The notes beneath the pieces were generated by a model, which ran no database searches, was not told the DNA's origin, and worked only from the letters and a program-made list of their open reading frames with translations. The position numbers and the translations under genes are program-made. Shown here piece by piece: positions 1 through 12,040 of a stretch of 64,000 nucleotides of DNA (the stretch's first letter is position 1; the number at the start of each line of letters is the position of its first letter). This stretch comes from Hawksworthiomyces lignivorus (lineage: Eukaryota > Ascomycota > Sordariomycetes > Ophiostomatales > Ophiostomataceae), in NCBI GenBank assembly GCA_002917075.1, contig NTMA01000025.1, positions 394,778-458,777 on the forward strand, in the 5' to 3' direction.

Positions 1-1737
1 CATGTACGCTCGGAGAACACCCGGCAAGACGTCCGGGCCAAAGGTGCTCCAGAGCTCCGTGGCGCCCGTGGCGACCACGACGGCAGGGTTGACGTTCGGC
101 GCCGTCGAGGGCAGCACGGTCAGCATGTGGTTGACAAATGCAGACTGTGCGGCGGAGAGCATAAACGCGCCACCGATGGTTTGGAAGACTGTTTGTGCCA
201 CGTTAGCAGGGGAGCGAAATTCTTTCCTTGGATATGCCAGAATAGGGCGGGCTGTTTTGCCAACTTACACATGATGATAGACGTGGTGATGGCCAGGTCT
301 TCTGGCTTGGCGTTAGCCTGGCCGTGGATCATGGGGATCTGGAAGACGAAGCCGTAGCCGATACCCGCGAGGATCTGGTAACCGATCCATTTACCGGTGC
401 CGGTGCCAATGTCGAGCGTGTAGAGGAGACCGGTGCCGACGGCGGCGAGGGCTGTGAATGGCGGCAGGAAGGGGGTGGCGATGTTCGTCTGCGAAATGGT
501 GGCACCCGAGACAATTGTGCCGATGGTGACGGCGATGATCAGGGGCAGGTTGCGGATGCCTGACTGCGTCGGGCTGACGTTATCGACGCTCTGGAAGTAG
601 ATGGGCAGGTAGTAGATGATGGTGAAGTACGAGCTCGCAAAGAAGAAGGCGTAGACGGAGTTGACCCAGACGGTCCGCTTGGCAAAGAGGTGCGGCACGA
701 TCATGGAGCGAATGCCGTTAAAGTATTCCCAGACGCCAAAGATGACCACGAGCACGGCGAACGCGACGAGCAGGCCAATGACCTTGCCTGAGTGCCAGGA
801 GTCAGTCTGGCCGCCGTACTGAAGAGCCAGTACGTACGAAATGACAGCGCCCATCACCAGCACGGTGCCCACGGGATCCATCTGCAGCAGCTTTTCCTTC
901 AGCGGGGCCTCGGCGGGCTTGGCACGTTTCGGTGTGCGGAAGAACAAGAGAATGATGAGACCGGAGACACCGCCGATAGGCAGGTTGATGTAGAAGCACC
1001 ACCGCCAGGACACCTTGTCTGTGAAAGCGCCGCCAATCAGAGGGCCGATGACCGAGGCAATGCCATAAGCGGCGCCGATGAGGCCGGTGAACAGGGGCCG
1101 CTGCTTCGGCTCTGCTGTAACCGCAATGACCGTGTAGGAGCCGGAACCAATGCCGGCCGCACCAATGCCTGCAATGGCGCGACCGACAATCAGCGCTGGA
1201 GAGTTTGGCGCGACACCGCAGATGAGACTACCAAGTTCAAAGATCACGATAGACGCTAGGTAGGAGTACTTGAGCGAGAAGTACTTGTACGCTTTGCCCC
1301 ATGAAGACTGGAAACCGCCCACTGTCAAGAAGAAGGCCGACCCATACCAAGCAACATCCCCAAGGCCATGAAACTGGTCTGTAATTTTAGGAATAGCAGT
1401 AGCGACAATTGTCTACGGCGAGAAGCATAATTAGCTCATGGTCTCTTTTGGCAGAGCAATGATGGATTGCACATACAAAGTCGAGGGACATCAAGAAGAT
1501 GCTCAATGCCAGAGCCAATACAATGACTCCCAATTTTGCGCCCTTCGGGTACTCGTCCTCCTCGTCGGCAGCAGCATTTTCGGCAGGGGGCACATCGATT
1601 GTACCCTTCTCTTCATCCGTGTCGTCTAGGTCGCCGTTTTTCTTTTCGACATCGGTCGATATGTACGAAGCTCGAGAGGATGGCTGACCATCATGCCCCT
1701 CATCAGGGGCAACAAGCGTCTCTGCTGTGGCGGACAT
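1..1737 (-). CDS. MFS drug exporter, DHA2 (14-TMS) type, 3' end outside window
   Basis: Proton-coupled multidrug or toxin exporter of the plasma membrane, by family. Exons read by hand on the minus strand: 1737-1477, 1412-269, and 188 to beyond position 1. Both introns are GT..AG and keep the frame. The first exon has an acidic, charged cytoplasmic tail and enters membrane segment 1 (MSLDF, continuing [10 protein letters not shown] after the intron), the usual TM1 signature of DHA2 pumps. [15 protein letters not shown] and [16 protein letters not shown] match conserved antiporter and loop motifs. The last visible exon carries the [16 protein letters not shown] block near TM13. About 531 residues are visible; the stop lies left of the window. 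The start ATG at 1737 is the only one in frame ahead of TM1. It could export the compound handled by the neighbouring enzymes (inference). Family call is firm, substrate unknown. Confidence 0.9.
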
Positions 1738-3444
1738 GTCGATTTTTTTTTTGTTGATTTTAGATACGTACTTGGCGATGTGAATCTGGACAAGTTCAAG
1801 CACTGCTTGATATAAATTGAGAGATGTGCTTGTCGGATTCAGCCAACCTTGGCAATGGCAAATGATACCAACATGAGAATCCAAGATATGAGGATAGTGC
1901 CTGAAATATATAAGTCAATTGAGCCTTTCACGAGGTCGCGTAACGGGACCGGTTTGATGGCAGTCGGAGAGTTATTGATCGCGTCTTATACAATCATTCC
2001 GTTGATAGGGCTACGGCCGATGTAGCGGCGGAAGAAGATTTGTGGACCACACAGTCGGTAACCGGCTTCATTGGACAGACAGCGCACCCCCCACCCGTCA
2101 GCCGAACACAGTCAGAAGTGTTAGCCCATCTAGCTTACTTCGGGCGGCGACTAGCAAGTCGTTACAAGTTACAACCATAACACATTACGGTGTTAGGCCC
2201 CTATTATCGGTCCGTAAAGGAGAAAAGGAGATACAACGACTGAGGATACAAGAACATGCTCGAAGAGAAAAGAATGCCATTGCCGTTGTGCCATGAGTGT
2301 TTGAAAGCGGCCTAATTCTACCCACCCGCCCTACCGTTTAGTTGGTGGCATCAGCATTCCCACAAGTAAGCAGATCATAGCCGCTCTTCGGATGCTTCTT
2401 GAATGTGTTAATCGGACATGTAAGTATCCGACAACCGAGTTGCGACTTTTCGCTGCTTGGATCAAAAAAAATCGTTTCTCTTCCTTTGGAACACTTCACT
2501 TCATGCATGTAAGATACGAGATTCTCTGCTCTAGCACCGGATTGACCATTAATCAGCTGTAGTATGAGTTATACACCATGACGTTCTTCAACTGTCTGCC
2601 TATTTTCATTTGATTGCCTTCAACATCTCATTTGCCAAGTCATCAAACCCGAATGGAAGAGTTTCATATGTCTATCGCTCGGAGCCGGGCCATTGGATAA
2701 TACCCAGGAACTGCTACTTTAAAATTTAATCAATGATTCCAAACAAAATTTGATACTTATTGGATTAAGCGTTGCCAAATAAGAGTTGCTATTGAAGTAC
2801 CGCTATACTCTGATAGGAAATGCACAAGGGGTTCTCTGGCAACGCGGCCAGATGCCAAAGACGGCGTTGACATGGGGTGTGGGATGTTAAAGACGGCATA
2901 ACGCTGGCAGAGCACATTTGGGGTAATTGGAGTAGGTAAGCTGCCAGGGCCTTGACGTCACGGCCAATACGGAGTAAGGGCTCGTAAAGCGTTGGAGAAG
3001 GAGACGCGGTAACTGTGTCGGCGGAGTTTTCTTCGCCACATCACTAAGAAAACGAACTCTCATGGGATACTCGAGTATGTGAGTGCAGAGTGAATCATAA
3101 TGACTTTAGATTCAGTGGCTTCCAGACACACATTTTTTGCGCTAGTCTAGCCGCTCATAGAGTAGCTAACAGCGACAGTTTCACCTAGCTACAGCGCCTG
3201 CACTCGCTAGAGTATTACTCCGACAGAGGAAAAGCACTTTGAAGACTGCGATAAGAGCGATAAAACAGACGTAGAGACAGTAGAGGGCCCAAATTCAAGT
3301 AGAGTGCCATTTTATCGCATTTTATTTTGCGCGTATTCTATTTGTTTAGACAAAATGAAAGTACCTCAACAGAGACTTCGTCCTCCACCGCTTCAGAAAC
3401 AGTCACTAGAGCAAATCATTGCTTACAGGCGGCGTTATCGTATT
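1738..3444. other. Intergenic, no gene recognised
   Basis: Short open frames here show no domain, codon pattern or splice context. It holds the promoter of the exporter (leftward) and the 3' flank of the oxygenase gene. One TACGGAGTA motif lies at 2968-2976. Confidence 0.5.
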
Positions 3445-6400
3445 TTAATCCAGGCCTGTTAGGTCAATAACCTCTGCTTTTCTCTTCAGACCAGCGCGAA
3501 TCTGCACAAGTGGCACGTCGGACTCTGCGTCTTCTATTAGCGCCCCTTGTGGTTCCATCTGCTCGAGTTTCGTGGTTATCGTGAGCGTCAGTTCCCTTGA
3601 CCGGGGCGACACGGGCTTCAGCTTGATCTTATCCATGTTGATGATCCGCACGTATGCGGTTCCGAGGAGCGTCTGCAGTGCCTCGCTCGGAAACGCCCGC
3701 AGCACCTCGTCCGCGTCGGCCCTGCGCGCCGCCCATTGCCGCCGCGCAACCTGGTAGTGCGCAAACGTCTTGGTCACCACCAGCGTATAAGGGACGCCCA
3801 TCTGGTGTGTGGCGTACTCGCAGTCGATGCGCGCGCTGTTGAGCTGGATCTCGAGGTGCCGCCGCCGCTTCTGGTTCATGGAAAAGTGGCCGTCGCGCTG
3901 GTCGGCGCTGGCAAGAAATCTGTTGAGCCCTTTGCAGTCGTCGCAGGTGTGCTGGACGGTGGGCCGAACAAGCGACGTCGACTTTGCGGGTTCTCTACGG
4001 ACGTAGTTTTCAAGGAAAGCGTCGAGCACAGCAACAAAGAGTCCCTGGGCGTGTGGCTCTGCAAGAACCGCATTTCGCTGGAAGAGAGGGATGATGCCTC
4101 GTAGAAAGACGATCCAGATGCGGCCGAACTCGTCGCCTTTGATGAGGTGAGCCTCTGTGGAGATCTTTAGTGACAGATCCGCGACGGAATTGCCGGTCAT
4201 TTTCAGCGAGAAGAGGTCTTCGTACAAGCTGATAATCCATTTGGCCTTAACTGCGGAGCGTGTCTGGTATTGAAGCGATGCGGATGAGGCGACAGAATAA
4301 TGATGACTTGCCGCTGCTTTGATGGAAGACTGGATATTCTCTTCGCTGGCTATTGCCTGCATGCTAATTGCTGAGATGAATGATTTCACCAGCGGTTCAT
4401 ATATGTTCAACCACTGCTGCTTTTGAGTAGCTTTTGGGTTGAGGGCCATCTCAGCAACTTGTCTTAGAAATCCCAAAGAAAATGACACTTCTTTGGTGTG
4501 TTTTTCCAGGATGGGCACGAGTCTAGATGTACTGTCAGCTCATTCTAGGAGATAAAAGGGGCATAGGTGCCATCAGCTCACCGTGTCTGGATGTATTCGA
4601 TGTCATAGTAGGAAAGACAGTTGCAGACTATTGCTGTACCGTCATAATAACCCAGCATCTTTGACCCCATTGTATCAAGAATTTTCTCGATTGTTGTCCG
4701 AGCCCAATCTTGAGTATCGTCTGTTCCGGGCTCATAATTAGACACTGGAGGAGCGATTGCACAGACGGCCCACAATGCGCCCGACAAGGTTGGCAAAGAT
4801 AATACAGCGTCGAGAAGTCTGTAGGCGAAGTCAGAGACATTGCACTAAGTGGATAAAGACGGATCATTCCACCCACGTTTTTTTCACTTCGGCAAAGGAT
4901 ATGCTGTTTCCAACCTCATCCTTGATCCAGCTGAAGAATTTTGAGTCAAATTCCCCTTTGATGTTCTCGACAGCTCTCTCGAAGAACTTCCAATCGTACA
5001 TCCTCACCGAAGCCTGTAGGAGACTCGTTGCTACAGTCTTGTCTATAGTAGGTCTCGGCCTGTATTCATTAGGACCTATAGGTTCCCAAGAATATGCACA
5101 TAGGTTCTGTGCTATGACAAAATTTGATTGGTCTTTCAACGGGTCTCTGCACCTAGTAGAGAAGTAGCTGAGTAAAGACTGCAAGTTCTTGCCGCATGAT
5201 TCGATGTATGTGTACGTTTTATTATGGTGATCTACCGCCCCGTGCAAGAAGGACGAGACAGCATCGTGGGGCATCATTATGATACCCTCACCAAGCACCA
5301 TCAGCATCGCAGTTTCAAAAATACAATACAGATAAGATTAGAGAAGGCATACCGAAACTTGGTAGGCGTGAGTGGCTTTGGGACCTCCCTGCGCGGAACT
5401 GCAGTCAGCAAACCATTTCCGATAATCTTATCTTTTCATGAAAAGGCACACTCACCGCATTGCCGGAAAAGTCATTTTCGTAGTTGGTCTCCTTGCCGCC
5501 AACTCCGTCAAAGCAGTCATCCTGAAGGAACATGTTATCGTCCACTTCAAGATGTTCGGCTAAGTGGACACCGTTCAAGTCTACAAGCTTTTTGATACCG
5601 ATAGTCGTCTCATATATGTCACCCAAAGAGTGCCAGTCGTCGTCTTCGGCATCTTTGCTATACCTACCGCGGCCACGCCAGTTGCCGTAATAATTGCCCT
5701 CGCAGGAACCAGTCTCTTGCTTCTCTAAGATACCTAAAAATATGTCTATCGGCATCTCAGACGAGATCTCACGCAGAGCCTGCATAACGGCAACGTCTCT
5801 ACCTTTGAAGGCTTTGACAGACAGGCCGGCCTCAGTGTAGTGGTGGTCTAGCGCGTAAACGAGACGATGCAGATGAGGCGAATCCACCGCCTGGGAGAAC
5901 CATCGCCGAACAGTACTGCGGAGATGCCCAAGATTGTTTTGTAGGCCACCACTGGCAGTGGGTTGCTCCTTGGAGGGATCAACAGCCAAGTTATAGGTAA
6001 GAACCCACCGGTAGCCCGATGTGACTGGGAGGACTTCGTGCTGGACATCCGAATACCAGCACATAAACCCCAGACCTTGCCCAGAAGTTTTGAACGTCAA
6101 CTTGTTATTGCGATGCTTGACAATGACATTTCCTCCTTCATGCGCTGAAGGAAGTATGACAACTAGCGTGCCGAACATGCCAGGTATTTTTGGAGAGCTA
6201 AGACACGTCAGCGCACAGAATAGTGACAAACGAATACCAGTTATCCTCACTCGGTGTGCTCCTTGAACATAGCTCCTTTTTCGTATATCAGCATCTTGTA
6301 AAGTTCTGCGCGGACAGGTGACTCAACTCCCAAGAGGCGCCCGGCTTTGCTTGCGCCAGCAGCAATGAAGCTGTCCCATTCGGGATCCTGGAACTCGCAC

Positions 6401-6801
6401 TCGCTGCTGTCGAGCTCCCACGTATTGCGGACTGAGGTATCCACAACCGTCTCTTCGCCTCTGCCGTAGGGTGCCTGTCGAGATTTGTCAATGATCTGCC
6501 GCGCCTGAGATTCCTGCAGCGGCAAACTGATTTCGCCGACACCTTTGATGACCAGACCCGGGTTTATCGCTGGCAGGCTGTGGCAAGCAGCGAAACTGCC
6601 CCAACACTCGATGTGGTCGAGGGCGTGGACGAAATTCTCTCGGGGGCTCTGCCCAATGCCACAATCGCAGGCGCCGGCCAAGGTGTCGCTGTCGGGTGTA
6701 GGGGTCACGGGTCGAGGCGGCGCCGGTATGACTTGCACACGAGGTCCAGCTTCAGCCGCCGTGTTAGACGCGTTTTCTCCGGCTTCTACCCTCTCTTCCA
6801 T
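3445..6801 (-). CDS. Large 2-oxoglutarate/Fe(II) oxygenase-domain protein (1017 aa)
   Basis: Six exons on the minus strand: 6801-6251, 6197-5456, 5388-5353, 5286-4877, 4818-4582, 4522-3445. All joins keep frame and give 1017 residues plus stop. The prolyl-4-hydroxylase-like fold is in the first third: iron ligands H182 and D184 (HTD, split by intron 1), GMFGTLVVILPS, then distal H237 and 2-oxoglutarate-binding R247 (QHEVLPVTSGYR). This meets the HxD...H...R rule, so oxygenase chemistry is plausible. The remaining roughly 750 residues match no domain I can name; fungal members of this group often carry such long tails. Exon 3 is only 36 bases, encoding GGPKATHAYQVS. The ATG at 6801 was chosen because the frame further upstream has no other ATG. 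The substrate could be a protein residue or a small molecule. Family call good, function open. Confidence 0.82.
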
Positions 6802-6928
6802 CTTAGCTGTTATCGTGCATAGGAGGGCAGCTACACAGCGCAAAATATTTGAGCGACAAATCTCAATAGAAGCGCTGTGATATGTAAGATAGGGGGCAGC
6901 CGAGCCTTGTCACCGCATTGACCTCTAC

Positions 6929-6950
6929 AAAAAAAAAAAAAAAAAAAAAA
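6929..6950 (+). repeat. Poly(A) homopolymer, 22 bases
   Basis: Uninterrupted run of A just upstream of the oxygenase gene. On that gene's strand it is a poly(T) tract, a common nucleosome-excluding promoter element in fungi. A retroposition origin is possible but unsupported. Confidence 0.7.
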
Positions 6951-7706
6951 CGACCAAGGACTCTGGTTGACGCGTTGCGACGCGCTAAAGGATCGCCCAG
7001 AGGCTTTGGTCTCCGCTAACTGGCAATCTTAAAACGCCAAAGCCCGTGACTACTAGCTTTTCAGGGGTCTGGCGAGCTACTTCCACCAGGCAAACGGAAT
7101 ATTCTCTGTGTTTAGAACATCTAGCTGGCAGTGCGTGTAGCAAGGCAATTTGCGTTCATTAACCCGTCAACGAGATCCAGTGCATATTCCCCACGGCGCA
7201 GAACGCAGTGGAGAATTATCCTCTGATGGAAGCTATTTACAGCTCTTTCTACCAGAGCTCTATCATACCTCTCAATTTTTGCATCGTTGCGCACCAGAAA
7301 GCAGAGTTTAATCGTATTTATTGGCCAACCATTCAGGTGTATTCTAGGTGGACGAACCAGAAAGTAGGAAAGCGTAAAGCCGTCTCTTGTGTATCATGGC
7401 TGTTAAATAATAACAGAAAATGCTTCTATAATTCAACCTTACGTCATAGGCAACGTTTCTGTTTACAATTTTCTGCTAGAGATCTGTGCTCGCGAGCTGG
7501 AGCATTGTAGCATATATGTATGGAAATGCTCAAGGAAGAAACCTCCCCATGCGACTCCACCGTAGCAAAAGATGCCGATATATCCGCACATACAGGTCCT
7601 AATAGCAATGTTAGCATCCCTGAAATAGAAAATTAGGTGTTTACTCCGTACTGTTCTCGCTGTAATGTGGTAAATCCCTAACTGTGACACGCTAGCCTAT
7701 CTAATA

Positions 7707-7719
7707 ATTTTTTACCCCA
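7707..7719 (-). promoter_or_regulatory. Candidate cis-element, 13-mer TGGGGTAAAAAAT
   Basis: Exact 13-mer, read on the minus strand, about 360 bases upstream of the hydroxyacid dehydrogenase ATG. Identical copies occur at 15139-15151 and 17303-17315. By chance such a word should occur far less than once in 64 kb. Confidence 0.5.
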
Positions 7720-8079
7720 TGCTTTTCTGCGTGCTAGTTTAAATAGCTTTACCTTTTTTCTTCTCCAAGCACTCAACAGTGAGCCTCCAACGTCATTAGC
7801 CGGTCATGGCCTGTTTAGCTTCGGGGATTCTCTCCCCGCAGCTTAAGCACTGGGAAACTTGTGGAAAGCATGATAATTATGATATTTTTCTTTAGTTTCT
7901 AACAATCGAGTTATCTATTTGGAGGTAATTTCTTCTTGTATTCTACCTACCTCTAGCTATATTTTTACTTAATCTGAATAGCAATAGGTTTATCTGTAGT
8001 CAGCTGCCTCAAATCTATAATCTAACGATCGACAACAACCAACGTACCAACATCAGTTCTCGATATAGAATAGCACGTG

Positions 8080-9120
8080 ATGGGGTCCCAACCGAACGGA
8101 GTGTCGCTGTCCTACGGCTTCATCGGCCTTGGTGTCATGGGCTGGGGCATGGCCAAAAATCTGCGAAGCAAGATCCCAGCGTCATCAGCATTTCACGTCT
8201 GCGAGATTGTGACAGCGCGGCGGGACAGCTGGGTGGCTGAGGCTCCTGGAAAAGTCGAAGTCGCAGAATCACCTTTAGAGATTGTCCAGAGATGTGTAAA
8301 TGCGCAGCAGCCCATCCTGTGAAGGCGGTGGATTCGAGCTCGTGTGCGATGCTAACATCATTAGGACGTTATCATCACCATGCTTCCAAGGGGCGAGCAC
8401 GTCCAGAAGGTGTTTCTAGACCCAGACAATGGGCTGCTAACTTTACCCCTCTCCGCTCCGGGAGCTGGCGACAAATTATTCATTGACTGCTCGACAATCG
8501 ACGTGAAGACTTCGCTACGGGTCGCGGAAGCCGTAAAGGCATCGAAGCTGGGGCGGTTCGCCGACGCACCCGTCTCAGGCAGCGTGGGCGGCGCCAACGC
8601 CGGCACCTTGACATTTATGGTCGGCACGACGCCGGAGACGTTTGAGCTAGTCAAGCCGATCATCGCCCACATGGGCAAGAACATCTTCCACTGCGGAGAG
8701 GCCGGCTGCGGCCTGGCTACCAAGCAGATTAACAACTACATGTCCGCCGTGAACATGATGGGCGTTTGCGAGGGCATGAACATGGGTCGGCTGTACGGCC
8801 TGGACCCCAAGGTCCTGGCTGCCGTTGTCAACTCGTCGACCGGCATGTCCTTCAATAGCCGGGAGCAGAATCCGGTCAAGGGCGTATCTCCAATAGCGTC
8901 ATCGGCAAACGATTTCAAGGGCGGCTTCACTACTGAATTATGCCATGGCGTCTTAGAAATGTCAATGGATCTGGCAGAGCAGCTCGGTGCTAAAAGCGTC
9001 CTTGCCCCTGCTGTCCGCAATTTGTATGGACGTGCCGTTCGGAGTGACAAGTGCAAGGGCATGGACTATAGGAGCATATACAAACTCTTCTCAGAGGACG
9101 ATGGGCGTGAACTTGATTGA
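8080..9120 (+). CDS. Beta-hydroxyacid dehydrogenase (3-hydroxyisobutyrate / 4-hydroxybutyrate dehydrogenase-like)
   Basis: NAD(P)-dependent oxidation of a short hydroxyacid to its semialdehyde, or the reverse, by family. Exons 8080-8295 and 8365-9120 (323 aa); the intron has a GCTAAC branch site and TTAG acceptor. The N-terminal Rossmann motif is GLGVMGWGMAKNL. The intron join restores CDVIITMLPRGEHV, the usual NAD-binding strand of the family. Then come the substrate-binding SGSVGGANAGTLTFMVG and the catalytic lysine region GCGLATKQINNY, with K192 as the likely general acid. Length is typical (about 300). The start is the ATG at 8080, since the preceding codon is only GTG. The family includes gamma-hydroxybutyrate dehydrogenases and glyoxylate/succinic-semialdehyde reductases, which would fit the lactonase and succinate-semialdehyde-dehydrogenase-like neighbours. 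Exact substrate is not readable from sequence. Confidence 0.9.
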
Positions 9121-9484
9121 GCGCCTCTAACTTTTCTTAGATGAGATCATATCTACTATTACTTTGTATTTCGTGATTCCGAGTCTTTTTTCTTACAATA
9201 TCTCCCTGCCTTTCAATGAAATAGCTTCCTGGAGAAATAGCAGAGAACAAAATGAAGAGGGAATTGAGTTTGAAGAGTCATTTTTAGACATAGACTTTCC
9301 TTGGTATAACGTATATCAATAGTTTCACCAGAAATTTTATTTTTTATTTTATTTCTAAATAACTGGATTGTTTAGATCTAGCCTTTGATATGTCCAAATC
9401 AAGCCGTCACAAGACTTATTATCGCATGCTAAAACGCTTGATGGTTTGGTTTCCTTGATCTATGCTCTCATCATAAACCATACA
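9121..9484. other. Convergent intergenic, AT-rich
   Basis: Space between the 3' ends of the convergent dehydrogenase and lactonase-like genes. T-rich stretches could serve polyadenylation; no gene seen. Confidence 0.5.
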
Positions 9485-10474
9485 CTATAGCTTTCCTGGG
9501 AAGAACAACCCTTGCTTTTTTGCTTTTGATTCCCAGACTACATCATGAGCAAAGACCACTTCTACATTGCCCAGTCCTGGGGCCTTACCATGCATGGTGT
9601 CGCGGATGATCGACAGAGTCTTCTCGGCTGCGGCTTTGTCCTTGTGGATACAGCATATGCTCCCTGTCGCAGCATCTGTCCAGGTGGCTACGCCCTTCTC
9701 GCCAGTCAAAAGGCGTGCGTCGTGGCAGGAGTCACCGGCCAGGTACACATAGCGGCCGCTGGCCAGCCGACAGAGAAGGTTGATGTGACCGTCCAGATGG
9801 CCCGGAGCGGAAACAATGTACAGACTGCCGTCATTGAAGACATCCATAGCCGCCTCGAAGAGTCCAATGCGCTGCCATGATTTGGTGAACAGCTGACCCA
9901 GCGCCTTCGTCGCGGGGCGGAGCTCGTCGTTATCTTCGTACGACGGCGGCGTCTGCAGCGGGCTGGTGGGCGTTGGAGGAAGCTCAATCACGCGGGTCAT
10001 GTCTAGAACCCCCTTCTCAAAGTGGTTGTGGCTCCCGAGGCCACTGCCGCCGCTGCCGTCGATCAGTTTTGCCGCGCCTGGGCCAATGACATACGTGGAG
10101 CGGGGGTAGTCGCGAGGCGTCCCGATGTGGTCCCAGTGGAGGTGGCTGAATGCGACAATGTCAATATCATCGGGCTTAAGGCCTCCTTCCGCAAGCGAAG
10201 CAACAGTGTCTGGCTCCCCGCCAAGGGGTATGCGCGTCATCGCATGCTTGTATATAGGCTCTGCATAATCGCTAAGTCGTTTGCGGATTCCAAGATCGAA
10301 TACGATGCGAGTCAGCTTGGAAGTGGCTGCATCTTTGTGCTGGATGAGAAACGACAGCGAGGGCACTGTCTTTCTTGCAGATGGGTCGTCTAATGGCGTA
10401 ACGAAAGCCGACTCAGGTAAAGTCAGAAAGCCTGCGGATAGTGCATGAACGGACACGGAAGCTTGAGCAGCCAT
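9485..10474 (-). CDS. Metallo-beta-lactamase-fold hydrolase, lactonase-like
   Basis: Single-exon gene, 329 aa. The binuclear zinc site is complete: HLHWDH at 111-116 (H111, H113, D115, H116), a third histidine in SAPGHLDGH, the bridging aspartate in YLAGDSCHD and a last histidine in VVFAHDVVW. The order and spacing resemble the AiiA/AttM-type lactonases that open N-acyl-homoserine lactones or gamma-butyrolactone, so ring opening of a lactone is the best guess; other esters or lactams are possible. No signal peptide, so likely cytosolic. It shares a divergent promoter with the carboxymuconolactone-decarboxylase-family gene; that promoter holds a 12/13 copy of the 13-mer found ahead of the dehydrogenase genes. 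The start is the first ATG, directly before the predicted first strand. Family secure, substrate inferred. Confidence 0.88.
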   Translation of the reverse strand: MAAQASVSVHALSAGFLTLPESAFVTPLDDPSARKTVPSLSFLIQHKDAATSKLTRIVFDLGIRKRLSDYAEPIYKHAMTRIPLGGEPDTVASLAEGGLKPDDIDIVAFSHLHWDHIGTPRDYPRSTYVIGPGAAKLIDGSGGSGLGSHNHFEKGVLDMTRVIELPPTPTSPLQTPPSYEDNDELRPATKALGQLFTKSWQRIGLFEAAMDVFNDGSLYIVSAPGHLDGHINLLCRLASGRYVYLAGDSCHDARLLTGEKGVATWTDAATGSICCIHKDKAAAEKTLSIIRDTMHGKAPGLGNVEVVFAHDVVWESKAKKQGLFFPGKL

Positions 10475-11454
10475 GATATCAGTTCAGGGCGGCACCGAAC
10501 TGCGTTCGTCTGGGAAGGGAAGCTGACCGGGAACTGCTACTGTGGAATTGTACAGAGATAGCAAAGAATAATTGCTAGAGATTCTACGTATTGAAAACTC
10601 CTATGAACGACTTTTTGCGATTTTTCTGGAATTATCTTATTTCTCCAATATTCCACATGCCTAGCGACACAAGCTAAATTTTTACCTGGCCGCATTAAAC
10701 CAAGACCTCTCGTCCCCAAATCAGCTCCAAAAAAAAAAAAGGTACTAGATGTAAGGCAAAGGGGGTGGGATTTGGGGAGTGGGATGCAATGCCGAACAGG
10801 CTCCATGGAACCAAAAGCTATTTGGCAGTAACCAACCCGGATGGATTGCTATATGCTTACTGTCAAAACATCCAAGCTCTAGGGAGTGGTAACTGGTGTT
10901 GATCATTAGCCATTCGAGACTATGGTTCCAAGGGTAGAAGTTTGGTCCTTCAGGAGCGCCTTGGAGAACCCTTGTTCTACGCTAAGCTTGTGGAAGACCT
11001 AGAGCTCCCGAGTCATTAACTAGCTACCTAGGTTATCCTGGAAGCCAAGTTTCTTAGCGCAGCATAAAAAGTTGGGGTAGAAAATAGAAAGCTCAGGACA
11101 GGTGACTCGAAAGGCAGATAGATAATAATTGTTACCCCGAAGTATCCACAAATCTAGCAAATAAAAAAGTATTCCACCGGAGATGTAAGGTATGGCTTGC
11201 ACGAAAAAGCGAGGTTCGTGGTACTTCCGTTATTAAATAACTACTCCAATGCAACAAACGCGGATGGCGGAGACATAATGATAAGGTATACGCAGTAGTA
11301 TTAAAGTGGCTGTTGGAGAATTTCCTCATTTGCGACTGAGCCTCTCAAACTGAAACCACACTTGGCCCAAACATACTGCCACCAAGCTATTTCCACCGGA
11401 GGCTCCTTTTCATCGTCCTAACCAGTTTTTGGCAATTCCAAGACCATAATCAAA
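10475..11454. promoter_or_regulatory. Divergent promoter region, lactonase-like / decarboxylase-family genes
   Basis: No gene recognised. It contains a 12/13 match to the shared 13-mer (11073-11085), two TTCCACCGG motifs (11172-11180 and 11391-11399, the latter about 55 bases before the downstream ATG) and a short A run near 10728-10740. Confidence 0.45.
11073..11085 (+). promoter_or_regulatory. Candidate cis-element, 12/13 copy of the shared 13-mer
   Basis: TGGGGTAGAAAAT differs from the exact 13-mer at position 8 only. It is placed between the divergent lactonase-like and carboxymuconolactone-decarboxylase-family genes, so one site could serve both. Confidence 0.4.
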
Positions 11455-12040
11455 ATGTCTTCCGGTTCTGATGATCTTTTTGAGCAGGGGCTCAAGAATC
11501 GTCGACAAGTCGTCGGTGATGTCTATGTTGATGCTGCGCTGAAGAATGGATCTTCAGAGTTTGCTTATCCTGGTCAGCAGCTGGTTACAGAGTAAGAAAA
11601 TGCTCTCGTCTATGATCCAAGGTGTAACCCACGACTAATATTATTCGTCAAGATGGTGTTGGGGTAATGTGTGGTCGCGCCCAGGCTTGACTTTCAAGCA
11701 AAGAAGTCTTCTTAGTAAGTTTACACCCCTGGTCACATCCGAGCTTTGAAAGCTAGTCTCTTGTGTGTCACTAATCATCCTCCGACGCTTAGATCTTGGC
11801 ATGCTAGTTGCTTTGAAGAGCTGGCCAGAACTGGGTGTCCATGTTCGCGGTGCTATTAACAATGGACTAACGGAGGTTGAAATTCGGGAGGCCATTCTCC
11901 AGACCACGATCTACTGTGGAGTCCCAGCTGGTGTGGAGGCAATGAAGGTTGCTACGAAGACCATTGAAGACATGATTGCCAAAGGTGAACACAAGAGAGA
12001 GCTAGCCACTGTTTCTCCTCTTATTAACAAGTCGGCATAA
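11455..12040 (+). CDS. Carboxymuconolactone decarboxylase (CMD/AhpD-like) family protein
   Basis: Three exons, 11455-11591, 11653-11714 and 11793-12040, give 148 aa. Exon 2 is 62 bases; joins restore [18 protein letters not shown] and [15 protein letters not shown], both typical of the family. The all-alpha CMD domain spans most of the chain, with the signature [20 protein letters not shown] and [10 protein letters not shown]. Real 4-carboxymuconolactone decarboxylases act in the beta-ketoadipate pathway; many fungal relatives have unknown or redox roles. The usual histidine in the helix before the YCG motif is replaced here (LQTTIYCG), so decarboxylase activity should not be assumed. It is divergent from the lactonase-like gene, consistent with a role in lactone metabolism. 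Confidence 0.88.

Larger units (their letters stand above)
6802..8079. other. Intergenic between divergent oxygenase and hydroxyacid dehydrogenase genes
   Basis: No convincing gene; a 100-codon frame at 7208-7510 has no recognisable features. It holds a 22-base A run (6929-6950), a TACTCCGTA motif (7642-7650) and one copy of the 13-mer shared with other promoters (7707-7719). Confidence 0.5.

Noticed and set aside
7208..7510. 100-codon open frame between the oxygenase and dehydrogenase genes
   Set aside because: No domain, low-complexity composition, no intron or promoter context; consistent with chance.
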